Source: Stutzerimonas azotifigens DSM 17556 (GTDB taxonomy: Bacteria; Pseudomonadota; Gammaproteobacteria; Pseudomonadales; Pseudomonadaceae). Taken from it: a DNA stretch of 64,000 nucleotides. The stretch's first letter is position 1. Every line of letters starts with the position of its first letter. Position numbers and translations under genes: made by a program. The notes beneath the pieces were generated by a model. The model worked only from the letters and a program-made list of their open reading frames with translations. It was not told the origin of the DNA and did not search any database. Positions 24,453 through 33,361 of the stretch are shown piece by piece. The stretch covers positions 6,205-70,204 of the forward strand of contig NZ_KE384413.1 of the NCBI RefSeq assembly GCF_000425625.1, given 5' to 3'.

Positions 24453-25721
24453 TCAGATCACGATCAGGTCGGCCTGCAAGGCGCCGGCCTGTTTGAGGGC
24501 CTCGAGAATGGCCATCAGGTCGCTGGGCGCCGCGCCCACCTGATTGACGGCACGCACGATCTCGTCGAGCGTGGTGCCCGGCCCGAATTTGAACATCGGC
24601 TTGGCTTCCTGCTGGGCGCTGACCCGCGAGTTGGGCACCACGACGGTCTGCCCGCCGGACAACGGGTTCGGCTGGCTCACCTGAGGGTCCTCGCTGATGC
24701 TCACGGTCAGGCTGCCGTGGGTCACGGCGGCAGGCTGCACGCGCACGTTCTGCCCGATGACGATGGTGCCTGTGCGCGAGTTGATGATGACCTTGGCCAC
24801 GGCCTGGCCAGGCTGCACCTCGAGGTTTTCGAGGATCGCCATGTAGTCCACGCGCTGGGTCGGATCCAGTGGCGCAGCGACGCGGATCGAGCCGCCATCG
24901 AGCGCCTGGGCTACACCCGGGCCGAGCAATTCGTTGATCTTGTCGACCACATTCTTGGCGGTGGTGAAATCCGGACGATTGAGGTTCAGCGTCAAGGTGT
25001 TGCCCTGCTCGAAACCGCTGGGCACCGGCCGTTCGACAGTGGCGCCCGCAGGGATGCGACCGGCCGACGGGACATTGACGGTGATCCGCGAGCCATCAGC
25101 GCCACCGGCATCGAAACCGCCGACTACCAGGTTGCCCTGAGCGACGGCGTAGACATTGCCGTCGATCCCCTTGAGGGGAGTCATCAGCAGGCTACCGCCG
25201 CGCAGGCTCTTGGCATTACCGATCGAGGAGATGGTCACGTCGATGGTCTGGCCGGGCTTGGCGAACGGTGGAATCTCGGCATGCACGGATACCGCGGCGA
25301 CGTTCTTGAGCTGCACGTTGCCGACGTTGTCCGGCACCTTGATGCCGAACTGGGCGAGCATGTTGTTGAAGGTCTGCAGCGTGAAGGGCGTCTGCGTGGT
25401 CTGGTCGCCACTGCCGCTCAGGCCGACCACCAGACCGTAGCCAATCAACTGGTTGGTACGCACGCCCTGGATGCTGGCGATGTCCTTGAGGCGCTCGGCA
25501 TGCAGGTTCGGGCTGAGTGCCGCGAGCAACAGCAGGGTCGCCAGCAACAGCCAGTCGTTGGCACCACGGCGGCGATAGCCAGGGTGAGCGGAGGCGAACT
25601 GCCGGTAGCAGGAAGTCTCCGAGCGTACCGGCCTGGCCGCCAGCGCCTGGTGAAACGAGTTCGCCCGCTGAGACAGGCCATGCAAAAGCTTCGCGAGCAA
25701 GCTCGCTCCTACGCGGTTCAT
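24453..25721 (-). CDS. flgI: flagellar P-ring protein FlgI with unusual N-terminal extension
   Basis: The mature region (from [20 protein letters not shown]) is typical of the periplasmic P-ring protein, which surrounds the rod. The hydrophobic signal segment [19 protein letters not shown] is preceded by about 55 residues with no start codon near it; the only ATG with a good ribosome binding site (GGAGG, 5 bases away) is 25721, giving 422 residues against the usual 365-370. This extension begins [15 protein letters not shown], whose codons are a GTAGGAGCGA-family repeat (25689-25712). A TTG start in the hydrophobic core is possible but would lack an N-region and a clear binding site. It lies 13 bases after flgH. 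Confidence 0.88.
   Translation of the reverse strand: MNRVGASLLAKLLHGLSQRANSFHQALAARPVRSETSCYRQFASAHPGYRRRGANDWLLLATLLLLAALSPNLHAERLKDIASIQGVRTNQLIGYGLVVGLSGSGDQTTQTPFTLQTFNNMLAQFGIKVPDNVGNVQLKNVAAVSVHAEIPPFAKPGQTIDVTISSIGNAKSLRGGSLLMTPLKGIDGNVYAVAQGNLVVGGFDAGGADGSRITVNVPSAGRIPAGATVERPVPSGFEQGNTLTLNLNRPDFTTAKNVVDKINELLGPGVAQALDGGSIRVAAPLDPTQRVDYMAILENLEVQPGQAVAKVIINSRTGTIVIGQNVRVQPAAVTHGSLTVSISEDPQVSQPNPLSGGQTVVVPNSRVSAQQEAKPMFKFGPGTTLDEIVRAVNQVGAAPSDLMAILEALKQAGALQADLIVI
25689..25712. repeat. REP-like palindromic repeat inside flgI 5' coding region
   Basis: On the minus strand GTAGGAGCGAGCTTGCTCGC continues with GAAG; its core GCGAGC-tt-GCTCGC is palindromic. The same family occurs at 9175-9246. 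It starts directly after the third codon of flgI. Confidence 0.8.
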
Positions 25722-25734
25722 CTGCGCCTCCACG

Positions 25735-26430
25735 TTAGAACGGCCACAACGGGCTGATGAAGAAACGGCTCAGCCAACCCGGCTGGCTGGCATCGGCGAA
25801 GGCGCCCGTACCCGAATAGGTGATGCGCGCATCGGCGACACGGGTCGAAGAGACAATGTTGTCGGTGCCGATGTCGTCGGAACGGACCAGGCCGGAAATG
25901 CGCACCAGCTCCTCCCCGGTATTGAGCGTCAGCCATTTCTCGCCACGCACGGCGAGCAGGCCGTTTGGCAACACTTCGGCCACGGTGACGGTGATCGAGC
26001 CGGAGAGGCTGTTGCTCTGACCCGCAGAGCTGGCACCCTGGTTGCTGCGCGTGCCCTCGAACTGCGCGCCCAGGTTCATGCTGTTGCCGGTGAGCGGGTT
26101 CTTGGTCGATACGCCGCCACCGAACAGCGAGGTGAGCCCGATGTTGGCCGAGCTGTCCTTGCTGATGTCGGAGGTGGCGTTCTTGCTCGCCTGGGTCCGC
26201 TCGTTGAGCTCGATGGTGATGATATCGCCCACGCGGAACGCCTTGCGGTCGCTGTAGAAATCGCTCTCGAAGCCCGCCTGATAGATGGCCCCGTTGGTCG
26301 CGGACGCCGGTAGCGGGGTGCGCGGTAATACCGGTGCGTAATATGGATCGTTGGGCTGCGCGGCGGGTGCGACGCAACCGGCGAGCGCGACGGCAGAAGC
26401 CGTCAACAGAAAAGTGAAGAAACGACACAT
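25735..26430 (-). CDS. flgH: flagellar L-ring lipoprotein FlgH
   Basis: The 231-residue outer-membrane lipoprotein forms the L ring. The lipobox is visible in [19 protein letters not shown] (Cys about residue 19). Conserved stretches are YRQAG-like [40 protein letters not shown] and [17 protein letters not shown]. The C-terminus [18 protein letters not shown] is typical. It lies between flgG and flgI. Confidence 0.95.
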   Translation of the reverse strand: MCRFFTFLLTASAVALAGCVAPAAQPNDPYYAPVLPRTPLPASATNGAIYQAGFESDFYSDRKAFRVGDIITIELNERTQASKNATSDISKDSSANIGLTSLFGGGVSTKNPLTGNSMNLGAQFEGTRSNQGASSAGQSNSLSGSITVTVAEVLPNGLLAVRGEKWLTLNTGEELVRISGLVRSDDIGTDNIVSSTRVADARITYSGTGAFADASQPGWLSRFFISPLWPF

Positions 26431-26453
26431 GGCGAAACCCTGTGAAAGAGCGA

Positions 26454-27239
26454 TCAGAGATTCTGCGAAACGAAACTGAGCATCTGATCCGCAGTAGAGA
26501 TCACCTTGGAATTCATCTCGTAGGCGCGCTGGGTGGTGATCATGTTGACCATTTCCTCCACCACGCTGACGTTCGAGTTTTCCAACGTGTTCTGCAGCAC
26601 GGTACCGAGCCCGTTCAGACCGGGCGTGCCGATCTGGGGCGCGCCGCTCGCGGCGGTTTCCATGAACAGGTTATTTCCGCTGGCCTGCAGGCCGCCGGGA
26701 TTGATGAAGTCGGCGGTCTGCAGGTTGCCGATAATCTGCGGCTGGGCGCTGCCGGGCACGGTCACCGACACGGTGCCGTCTTCACCGACGGTGAAGGTCT
26801 GCGTTTCCGCGGGCACCACCACGGCCGGCTCGAGCGGGAAACCGTTGGCGGTGACCACCTGGCCGTCAGCGTTGAGATGGAAGGTGCCATCACGGGTATA
26901 GGCCATGCTGCCGTCGGGCATCAGCACCTGGAAGAAACCGCGGCCGTTGATGGCCATATCCAGCGGCTGCTCGGTGGTCTGCAGGCTGCCGGTGGTGAAC
27001 ACCTTCTGGGTGCCGGTGATGCGCACGCCGGTACCCAGCTGCAGGCCCGAGGGAAGCTGATTGTCCTGGGTGGACTGGGCACCCGGCTGGCGGCGGACCT
27101 GATAGAGCAGGTCCTGGAATTCCGCACGGTCGCGCTTGAAGCCGGTGGTGGCCACATTCGCCAGGTTGTTGGAAATGGTCGCAAGGTTCATGTCCTGCGC
27201 GGCCAGGCCGGTCTTGGCGACCCAAAGAGACGGAAGCAT
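26454..27239 (-). CDS. flgG: flagellar distal rod protein FlgG
   Basis: The 261-residue protein has the standard length for FlgG. It begins [20 protein letters not shown] and has [20 protein letters not shown] (residues 23-42), [20 protein letters not shown] and the C-terminal [20 protein letters not shown]. It forms the distal rod crossing the P and L rings. It is 45 bases downstream of flgF and probably cotranscribed. Confidence 0.96.
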   Translation of the reverse strand: MLPSLWVAKTGLAAQDMNLATISNNLANVATTGFKRDRAEFQDLLYQVRRQPGAQSTQDNQLPSGLQLGTGVRITGTQKVFTTGSLQTTEQPLDMAINGRGFFQVLMPDGSMAYTRDGTFHLNADGQVVTANGFPLEPAVVVPAETQTFTVGEDGTVSVTVPGSAQPQIIGNLQTADFINPGGLQASGNNLFMETAASGAPQIGTPGLNGLGTVLQNTLENSNVSVVEEMVNMITTQRAYEMNSKVISTADQMLSFVSQNL

Positions 27240-27284
27240 GGTCTTCTCCTCGCCCGCCAGATTTCCGGCGGGCTGAATTGTTCA

Positions 27285-28022
27285 CTAGCTGATTTGCAAT
27301 ACCCGGGCCATGGCTGCGGAGCCATCCTCGGCCGTCTTCATCATCTTCACCTGCAGCTCGAACTGCCGGGAAAGCGCAAGGATGGAAGTCATCTCTTCCA
27401 CGGCGTTGACGTTGCTCGCCTCGAGAAAACCGGACACCACGCGCACGCCGGCATCGACTTCCGCTGGCTGGCCGGTGACATGCATCAGGCCGTCGGCACC
27501 TTTGCTCATCCGGGACGGGTCGGGATTGACCAGACGGATGCGATCCACCTCGGCCTGGACGTTCGGTGCCTCGCCCAGCGCGTGAATGGTGATCGTGCCG
27601 TCTACGCCGATCTCTACCTTCTCTTCCGGGGGCAAGGCGATGGGACCGGCGTTGCCGAGTACCGGCAGGCCGTCGGCGGTCCGCAGCATGCCCAGCGCAT
27701 CGATCGTCAGGTTGCCGGCGCGGGTATAGGCTTCGCCGCCGTCGGGCGTCTGCACCGCAATCCAGCCTTCGCCCTGCATGGCGATATCCAGCTCCCGACC
27801 GGTTTCCTGCAGCGCGCCCGCGGTGAAATCGGTCGCCGGCCGCTCGCTCATCGAAAATACACGGCTGGGCTGAACCTCACCGAATACCGGCATGGCGCGC
27901 GCCTGCTCCAGGTCGCGGCGGAAACCGGTGGTCGAGATGTTCGCTAGATTGTTGGCATGGGCGCGTTGCGCCAGCGAAACCTGGCTCGCGCCGGTCATGG
28001 CGACGTAAAGCATCTTGTCCAT
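27285..28022 (-). CDS. flgF: flagellar proximal rod protein FlgF
   Basis: The 245-residue rod protein begins MDKMLYVAMTGASQVSLAQR with HANNLANISTTGFRRDLEQA, then GEGWIAVQTPDGGEAYTRAG, and ends with the helix EMTSILALSRQFELQVKMMK. The first gene of the flgFGHIJKL transcript: a sigma-54 promoter lies 54-69 bases upstream. Confidence 0.95.
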   Translation of the reverse strand: MDKMLYVAMTGASQVSLAQRAHANNLANISTTGFRRDLEQARAMPVFGEVQPSRVFSMSERPATDFTAGALQETGRELDIAMQGEGWIAVQTPDGGEAYTRAGNLTIDALGMLRTADGLPVLGNAGPIALPPEEKVEIGVDGTITIHALGEAPNVQAEVDRIRLVNPDPSRMSKGADGLMHVTGQPAEVDAGVRVVSGFLEASNVNAVEEMTSILALSRQFELQVKMMKTAEDGSAAMARVLQIS

Positions 28023-28075
28023 GGGAGTGCTCCTCGGCGGAAATCGGACGACTCAGGCCGCCTCATGGATGATTT

Positions 28076-28091
28076 AGCAATCGTCATGCCA
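28076..28091 (-). promoter_or_regulatory. sigma-54 promoter of flgFGHIJKL
   Basis: On the minus strand TGGCATGACGATTGCT has GG and GC exactly 10 bases apart, preceded by T (TTGGCA). It is between the flgE hairpin and the flgF start. Confidence 0.75.
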
Positions 28092-28208
28092 ACCACAAAA
28101 ATCCTGCAACTGATTGATATGGAACGGCTTTTTCATGACCTGCGGGCGCCGGAAAGCCGGCGCGGCAAGGGCTCGCCGCTGCGCGGAAGGCGGCTTCCAC
28201 CCCAACGC

Positions 28209-28262
28209 AACGAGGCCCTCGCTCCGCGGAAGATGGGCTCTAGCGGGAGCGAGGGCCTCGTT
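28209..28262 (-). terminator. long hairpin after flgE
   Basis: A perfect 17-bp stem (AACGAGGCCCTCGCTCC with GGAGCGAGGGCCTCGTT) encloses a 20-base loop, 48 bases after the flgE stop codon. It has no run of T on the minus strand, so it may be a 3'-end stabiliser or attenuator rather than a classical terminator. Confidence 0.6.
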
Positions 28263-28309
28263 GGAAACGAAGCGTTTGAATTACGCCAGCGCCTGGCCGG
28301 CGGAACCTG

Positions 28310-29722
28310 TCAGCGCAGATTGATGATGGTTTGCGAAATGGCACTTTCGGTTTCGATGGTCTTGGCGTTGGCCTGGTAGTTGCGCTGGGCGATGATCAGG
28401 CGAACCAGTTCGGCGGTCAGGTCGACGTTGGAATCCTCCAGAGCGCCGGCCTGGACCCCGCCCAGCAACCCCGACCCCGGCACGCCATTGGCGGGCTCGC
28501 CGGAAGCGAAGGTTTCGCGCCACTTGGTCCCACTGACGGAGGCCAAGCCCTGTTCGTTGGTGAAGCTCGCCAGCACCGCCTGGCCGATCACCTTGGACTG
28601 ACCGTTGGTGTAGGTGGCGAACAGCTTGCCGCTCTCGTCCACCGACAGCCCGGAAAGCTGCCCGGCAGCCCAGCCGTCCTGGTTGATCCCGCTGCTATTG
28701 ATGCCGAAGGTGCTGTTGGTCTGGCGGGTGTTGGCCAGGTTGAACATGAGCTGGCCGTCGGTCGTCGCGCTGGAGGTCGCCCCGTTGGGAATCCAAGCAC
28801 CGCCCTGCTGGACAGCAGGCGTCCAGGTACCCAGGCTCAGGGTTGGCTGGGTGCTCACGGTTGTCCAAGCATCCACCGGGTTACCCTCGGCATCCACCAC
28901 GCCATTCGTCTCCCAGAGCAGGTTGCCATCGATATCCACGTCCTGCTCGCCATCACCATTTTCGTCCAACGCGGTACGCTGCAGTACGTTGTCGAGGTTG
29001 CCAGACGGGTCGAAGGAAAGCCTCACCGCACTGGGTTCGCTGCTCGCCGGATTGGCCGGGTTCTGCCCGTTGACCAGCGAGTACATGGTCCACGCGTTGT
29101 TGGCATCCTTGACGAAGTACTGCATCAGGCTATGAGTGTTGCCGAGCGAGTCGTAGATGTCCGAACTGGTGGACCAGTTGTAGGTGCTGGAATCCTTAGG
29201 GTCGAAGTCGGCTGTTATGGCAGTGGCAGACGAATTGAGCGTGAACGCGCCGGTGACCGTGCTGGTCGCGGTGGCCGGCTGACCGGAAGCGTCGACCTTC
29301 AGGTTACGCAACTGCCCCGGGATGATGTTGCCGCTGGCATCGGTCTCGGTATAGCCCTGCAGAATGTCGCCCTGCGAGTTGGTGACGTAGCCTTCCTTGT
29401 CGGTATAGAAGTTGCCGGCACGGGTGTAGTAGGTATCGCCCCCGTTGCGGGTAATGAAATACCCTCCCCCGTCGATCGCCAGATCCAGGCTGCGCCCGGT
29501 GCTATTGATGTTGCCGCCGGTCATCTGTTGCGATACGGACGAGGTCGCGCCGCTGCCCGCGGTGCGCTGCCCCGAGCCCAGCATGGAGCTCAGGTAGACA
29601 TCCTGGAACTCCGCCCGTGACGACTTGAAGCCAGTAGTGGCCACGTTGGCGATGTTGTTGCCGGTGACGTTGAGGTCGGTACTGGCGGCATTCAGACCGC
29701 TGAGCGCGACGTTGAAGGACAT
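28310..29722 (-). CDS. flgE: flagellar hook protein FlgE
   Basis: The 470-residue hook subunit begins MSFNVALSGLNAASTDLNVT and [20 protein letters not shown], contains GGGYFITRNGGDTYYTRAGN and GTKWRETFASGEPANGVPGS, and ends LTAELVRLIIAQRNYQANAK and the D0 helix. The length matches P. aeruginosa FlgE. It follows flgD by 26 bases. Confidence 0.95.
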   Translation of the reverse strand: MSFNVALSGLNAASTDLNVTGNNIANVATTGFKSSRAEFQDVYLSSMLGSGQRTAGSGATSSVSQQMTGGNINSTGRSLDLAIDGGGYFITRNGGDTYYTRAGNFYTDKEGYVTNSQGDILQGYTETDASGNIIPGQLRNLKVDASGQPATATSTVTGAFTLNSSATAITADFDPKDSSTYNWSTSSDIYDSLGNTHSLMQYFVKDANNAWTMYSLVNGQNPANPASSEPSAVRLSFDPSGNLDNVLQRTALDENGDGEQDVDIDGNLLWETNGVVDAEGNPVDAWTTVSTQPTLSLGTWTPAVQQGGAWIPNGATSSATTDGQLMFNLANTRQTNSTFGINSSGINQDGWAAGQLSGLSVDESGKLFATYTNGQSKVIGQAVLASFTNEQGLASVSGTKWRETFASGEPANGVPGSGLLGGVQAGALEDSNVDLTAELVRLIIAQRNYQANAKTIETESAISQTIINLR

Positions 29723-29748
29723 GGGTTACTCCTTGCCGATCCCGGCAA

Positions 29749-30435
29749 TCATTCAGCGATGGTTTTGATGTCGGACAGCGAGACGCTGCCCAGACCGGCC
29801 AGATTCAGCGTCATGCCGGCACCTGAGCTGTCCAGGGTGACACTGCTCACTTTGGCCGGCAGGTAGGTGGTCAGCGCGGTGTTCTCCCCACCGATACTGG
29901 CGGCTGCCAGGATGGTGTAGCTGCCGGCGGCAACCGCATTGCCTTCGGTGTCGGTGCCATTCCAGGTGAAGCTCTGCTCTCCGGTCGCCAGCGTGCCCAG
30001 CGACAGGGTAGTCACCTGCTCGCCACTGGCATCGTAGACACCGACGGTGACGTTGCTGCCGCTGGACGGCATGACCAGACTGCCGCTGATGCTGCCGCCG
30101 GCCTCCAACTGGGCGGAGTCGGTGTTCACTACCACGGAGCGACCGACCAGCGACGAGGCCTGCAGCGCCTGCATCGACTGGTAGCTGCCATAGAAGGAGC
30201 CGACCGTATCAGTGAGGTTCTGCATGCTTTCGAGGCTGGAGAACTGCGCCAGCTGCGAGACGAACTCGCTGTTGTCCTGAGGATCCAGAGGGTTCTGATT
30301 GTTCAACTGGGTGACCAGCAACTGCAGGAAGGTATCCTTGCCCAGTGCGTCGCTGGACGAGGACTTGCTGCTCGTATCCTCGTAGGCATATTGCGAGAGG
30401 ATGCTCGCTGAGGTGGTACTGTCGACGGTACTCAT
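29749..30435 (-). CDS. flgD: flagellar hook capping protein FlgD
   Basis: The 228-residue hook-cap protein is needed for hook assembly and removed afterwards. The conserved N-terminal block is GKDTFLQLLVTQLNNQNPLD followed by PQDNSEFVSQLAQFSSLESM; the centre has the FLG-D FN3-like fold (GVYDASGEQVTTLSLGTLAT, FTWNGTDTEGNAVAAGSY). It lies between flgC and flgE. Confidence 0.95.
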   Translation of the reverse strand: MSTVDSTTSASILSQYAYEDTSSKSSSSDALGKDTFLQLLVTQLNNQNPLDPQDNSEFVSQLAQFSSLESMQNLTDTVGSFYGSYQSMQALQASSLVGRSVVVNTDSAQLEAGGSISGSLVMPSSGSNVTVGVYDASGEQVTTLSLGTLATGEQSFTWNGTDTEGNAVAAGSYTILAAASIGGENTALTTYLPAKVSSVTLDSSGAGMTLNLAGLGSVSLSDIKTIAE

Positions 30436-30446
30436 TCAGGCGCTCC

Positions 30447-30890
30447 TCACTGCCCCAGGGTCAGCACTTTCTGCATCATCGTCTTTGCCGTGTTCATCAA
30501 TTCCGCGTTGCTCTGGAACGCACGGCTGGCGGAAATCATGTCGGCCATCTCCTCGACGACGTTGACGTTCGGGTAATACACGTAGCCTTCCGCGTTCGCC
30601 GCCGGGTTGCTCGGCTCGTAGCGAGCCAGCAACTCGCTTTGGTCTTCGACGATTCCGGTGACCCGAACGCCGACCCCAGCCTCGTCCCGCTCGGAGAAAA
30701 GGGACTGCCCCCCGCTACCCTGGGCCTGCTGCAGCATGGTGGCGAAAACCGGATGGCGCGCGCGATAGGTCTCGTCGATGCTTGACGATACCGACTCAGC
30801 GTTTGCAATGTTCGAAGCGACGGTATTCAGGCGCACGCTCTGAGCGCTCATCCCGCTACCGGCAATATTGAAGATGTTGGATAACGACAT
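30447..30890 (-). CDS. flgC: flagellar proximal rod protein FlgC
   Basis: The 147-residue rod protein begins MSLSNIFNIAGSGMSAQSVR and NTVASNIANAESVSSSIDET, and ends NVVEEMADMISASRAFQSNA. The ATG at 30890 was chosen: GGGGAG lies 8-9 bases before it, whereas the GTG at 30899, which overlaps the flgB stop, lies too close to that site. It is tightly coupled to flgB. Confidence 0.95.
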   Translation of the reverse strand: MSLSNIFNIAGSGMSAQSVRLNTVASNIANAESVSSSIDETYRARHPVFATMLQQAQGSGGQSLFSERDEAGVGVRVTGIVEDQSELLARYEPSNPAANAEGYVYYPNVNVVEEMADMISASRAFQSNAELMNTAKTMMQKVLTLGQ

Positions 30891-30895
30891 GGCGC

Positions 30896-31303
30896 TCACT
30901 CCCCACGAATGGCGTTCATCAAGCCTTTGAGCTTGCTGTTCAGAAAGGTGAAGCTGGCCTGGAAGTCCAGCGCATTCTGCGCATATTTGGCCTGCTCGAC
31001 GTTCGCATCGACGGTGTTCTGGTCGATGGAAGGCTGCTCCGGCATGCTGTAGAGCACGCCAGGCGTACCGAAACTGTCGCCTTGGGCGGCGATATGGTTG
31101 CCACTGGTCCTGGTGACGGACAATGCGTTTCCCTGAACCCGCTGTTGCTGCGCCTGCAGGACGCTGGCGAAATCCAGATCGCGCGCCTTGTAGTTCGGCG
31201 TATCCGCGTTGGCCAGGTTGTTCGCCAGCACCTCGGCGCGCTGGGAGCGAAAGCCCAGCGCCTTCTCGTGGATGCCGAGCGCGCGGTCGAAGTTGATGGT
31301 CAT
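30896..31303 (-). CDS. flgB: flagellar proximal rod protein FlgB
   Basis: The 135-residue protein begins MTINFDRALGIHEKALGFRS and QRAEVLANNLANADTPNYKA, the FlgB-type ND motif, and ends in the helix ALDFQASFTFLNSKLKGLMN. The start was set at 31303 rather than 31345 since the sigma-54 promoter (31341-31356) would otherwise overlap the coding region. It is the first gene of the flgBCDE transcript. Confidence 0.95.
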   Translation of the reverse strand: MTINFDRALGIHEKALGFRSQRAEVLANNLANADTPNYKARDLDFASVLQAQQQRVQGNALSVTRTSGNHIAAQGDSFGTPGVLYSMPEQPSIDQNTVDANVEQAKYAQNALDFQASFTFLNSKLKGLMNAIRGE

Positions 31304-31340
31304 GGACGAGCCTCTGCCAGTCTGCGTGTGCAAGACAGAG

Positions 31341-31356
31341 AGCAAAGCCCGTGCCA
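31341..31356 (-). promoter_or_regulatory. sigma-54 promoter of flgBCDE
   Basis: On the minus strand TGGCACGGGCTTTGCT matches the sigma-54 consensus TGGCACG-N4-TTGCT exactly. It lies about 40 bases before the flgB start. Confidence 0.92.
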
Positions 31357-31485
31357 GAGTAGAAATACCCTTTATTTCAAAGGGTTGGCGACATGCGGGA
31401 TTGCAACCGCGTCAGAAGCGGCAACATTTTTCCGCTGTTGCCGGAGGCGGCGGCGGCCGGTGCGACGGTTTTCTGCCGCTTCGGC

Positions 31486-32310
31486 TCACCTGGCCCTGTA
31501 GACGATGCCCGGGCTGCACTGAACCATCTGGTACAGCTCCGGGAGGCCGTTCAGCGCTTCGGAGGCGCCCAGGAAGAGATAGCCACCGGGCTTGAGTGTG
31601 GCGTGGATACGACGAAGGATGTCCTTCTTCACGTCGGCCGAGAAATAGATGAGCACGTTGCGGCAGAACACGATGTCGAACTTGCCGAGCGCGGCGTAGC
31701 TGTCCAGCAGGTTCAGCGCGCGGAACTCGACGCGGCTGCGAATCGCCGCCTTGACCGCCCAGCGCCCGCCCGGACGCGGGTCGAAGTAGCGCTGCAGACG
31801 CTCCTGGGACAGGCCACGCCCGATCGCCAGGCTGTCGTATTCGGCCGCCTTGCAGGCCGTCAGCATGGCGCCGGACAGATCGGTCGCGACGATCTGAGCC
31901 CCGGCCTTCAGTTGGCCGGGGTTGCTGCGCTCGAATTCATCGATCGTCATCGACAGCGAGAACGGCTCCTGCCCGGAGGAACAGGCCGCCGACCAGATCC
32001 GCAGGCGCTGGCCGGGGCTGGCCTTGATCATTTCCGGCAGCACGCGCTGCTTCAGCACTTCGAAGGGATAGGTATCGCGAAACCAGAGCGTCTCGTTGGT
32101 GGTCATGGCGTCGACCACCTGCTCGCGCAGCCCCGCGCGCGGCTGGGCCTGGATGCGATTGATCAATTCGCCCAGCGACTTGATGCCGTTCTGGGCCATG
32201 AGCTTGTTCAGCCGGCTGGAAACCAGATACTGCTTGTTGGTGCCGAGAAGAATGCCGCAGGTCTTCTCGAGGAAAGCTCGGAACTGCTCGAACTCCAGGT
32301 TAGCCGACAC
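31486..32310 (-). CDS. cheR: chemotaxis protein methyltransferase CheR
   Basis: The 274-residue enzyme transfers methyl groups from SAM to glutamates of chemoreceptors. The N-terminal helical domain is followed by the SAM fold with LRIWSAACSSGQEPFSLSMT (near 105), ATDLSGAMLTACKAAEYDSL and FDIVFCRNVLIYFSADVKKD, and ends GYLFLGASEALNGLPELYQM. The start is GTG. It lies 37 bases after cheV in the order cheV-cheR known from P. aeruginosa (PA3349-PA3348). Confidence 0.95.
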   Translation of the reverse strand: MSANLEFEQFRAFLEKTCGILLGTNKQYLVSSRLNKLMAQNGIKSLGELINRIQAQPRAGLREQVVDAMTTNETLWFRDTYPFEVLKQRVLPEMIKASPGQRLRIWSAACSSGQEPFSLSMTIDEFERSNPGQLKAGAQIVATDLSGAMLTACKAAEYDSLAIGRGLSQERLQRYFDPRPGGRWAVKAAIRSRVEFRALNLLDSYAALGKFDIVFCRNVLIYFSADVKKDILRRIHATLKPGGYLFLGASEALNGLPELYQMVQCSPGIVYRAR

Positions 32311-32347
32311 TAATCGCGCCTCGCCTCAATGCCTGTGAAGGCCGGTT

Positions 32348-33280
32348 TCACTTGCCATCCATGGACCCGATGCGCTCGACGACGCGTGCGGCGAGATCGT
32401 CCGGCTGGAATTTCGCCAGGAAATCGTCCGCTCCTACCCGCTTCACCATCGCCTGGTTGAAGACGCCGGAAAGCGAAGTATGCAGGAGGACATGCAGGTC
32501 CTGCATCCGCGAATCATGTCGCACCTCGGCGGTCAGGGTGTAGCCATCCATTTCCGGCATCTCGATGTCGGAAATCATCATCAGGAACTCCCGCGCCGGG
32601 CGCTTGCCCTCGTCTGCCATGGCGCGCAGGTACTCGAGCGCCTGACGGCCGTCTTCCAGCGCCACGACCTCCACGCCGACCTGCTGCAGGCAACGCGTCA
32701 CCTGCTTGCGAGCCACCGACGAGTCGTCGACGATCAATACTCGGTTCGATACCGCTTTCGACTGGATCTCGGCGCTGAGAATTCCTTCGGAGATGCCTTC
32801 GGAGACCGGGGCCACCTCGGCCAGCACCTTCTCCACGTCGATGATTTCGACCAGACGATTGTCCACGTGGGTAACGGCCGTCAGGTAATGGTCGCGTCCC
32901 GTCCCCTTCGGCGGCGGCAGGATTTCTTCCCAGTTGAGGTTGACGATGCGCTCCACCGAGCGCACCAGGAAGCCGATCACCTGGGTATTGTACTCGGTGA
33001 TGATGACGAAGCTGGTCTGCAGGTCGTCGACGCTGGATTTGCCGGTGGCCTTGGCCAGGTCGAGGATCGGAATGGTGCCGCCGCGGATGCTGGCCACACC
33101 GCGCACCACCGGATTGGACTTGGGCATCAGGGTGAGCCGCGGGCACTGCAGCACTTCCTTCACCTTGAAGACGTTGATGCCGTATAGCTGATTGCCGTTC
33201 AGGCGAAACAGCAGCAGCTCCAGGCGGTTCTGCCCGACCAGCTGTGTGCGCTGGTTTACCGAATCCAATACACCGGCCAT
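32348..33280 (-). CDS. cheV: chemotaxis coupling protein CheV (CheW-REC)
   Basis: The 310-residue protein joins a CheW-like domain (about 20-165, with FRLNGNQLYGINVFKVKEVL and RGVASIRGGTIPILDLAKAT) to a response-regulator receiver domain (about 180-305, NRVLIVDDSSVARKQVTRCL, phospho-acceptor Asp in MMISDIEMPEMDGYTL, Lys in FLAKFQPDDL). It couples receptors to CheA and dampens signalling. Start 33280 is chosen (family-like MAGVLDSVNQRTQLVGQNRL; TGAGGAAACTGGC before it). It is divergent from flgA, sharing an 81-bp control region. Confidence 0.95.
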   Translation of the reverse strand: MAGVLDSVNQRTQLVGQNRLELLLFRLNGNQLYGINVFKVKEVLQCPRLTLMPKSNPVVRGVASIRGGTIPILDLAKATGKSSVDDLQTSFVIITEYNTQVIGFLVRSVERIVNLNWEEILPPPKGTGRDHYLTAVTHVDNRLVEIIDVEKVLAEVAPVSEGISEGILSAEIQSKAVSNRVLIVDDSSVARKQVTRCLQQVGVEVVALEDGRQALEYLRAMADEGKRPAREFLMMISDIEMPEMDGYTLTAEVRHDSRMQDLHVLLHTSLSGVFNQAMVKRVGADDFLAKFQPDDLAARVVERIGSMDGK

Positions 33281-33334
33281 GCCAGTTTCCTCACGATTGG
33301 GATCTGCGAAGGGGAATAGGTCGAGCCTAGCAGG

Positions 33335-33350
33335 CGGCACGCCCCTTGCT
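33335..33350 (+). promoter_or_regulatory. sigma-54-type promoter just before flgA
   Basis: CGGCACGCCCCTTGCT has GG and GC exactly 10 bases apart. The predicted transcription start (about 33361) is one base before the flgA ATG, which would make the transcript practically leaderless. Confidence 0.6.
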
Positions 33351-33361
33351 TTTGACTCTTC

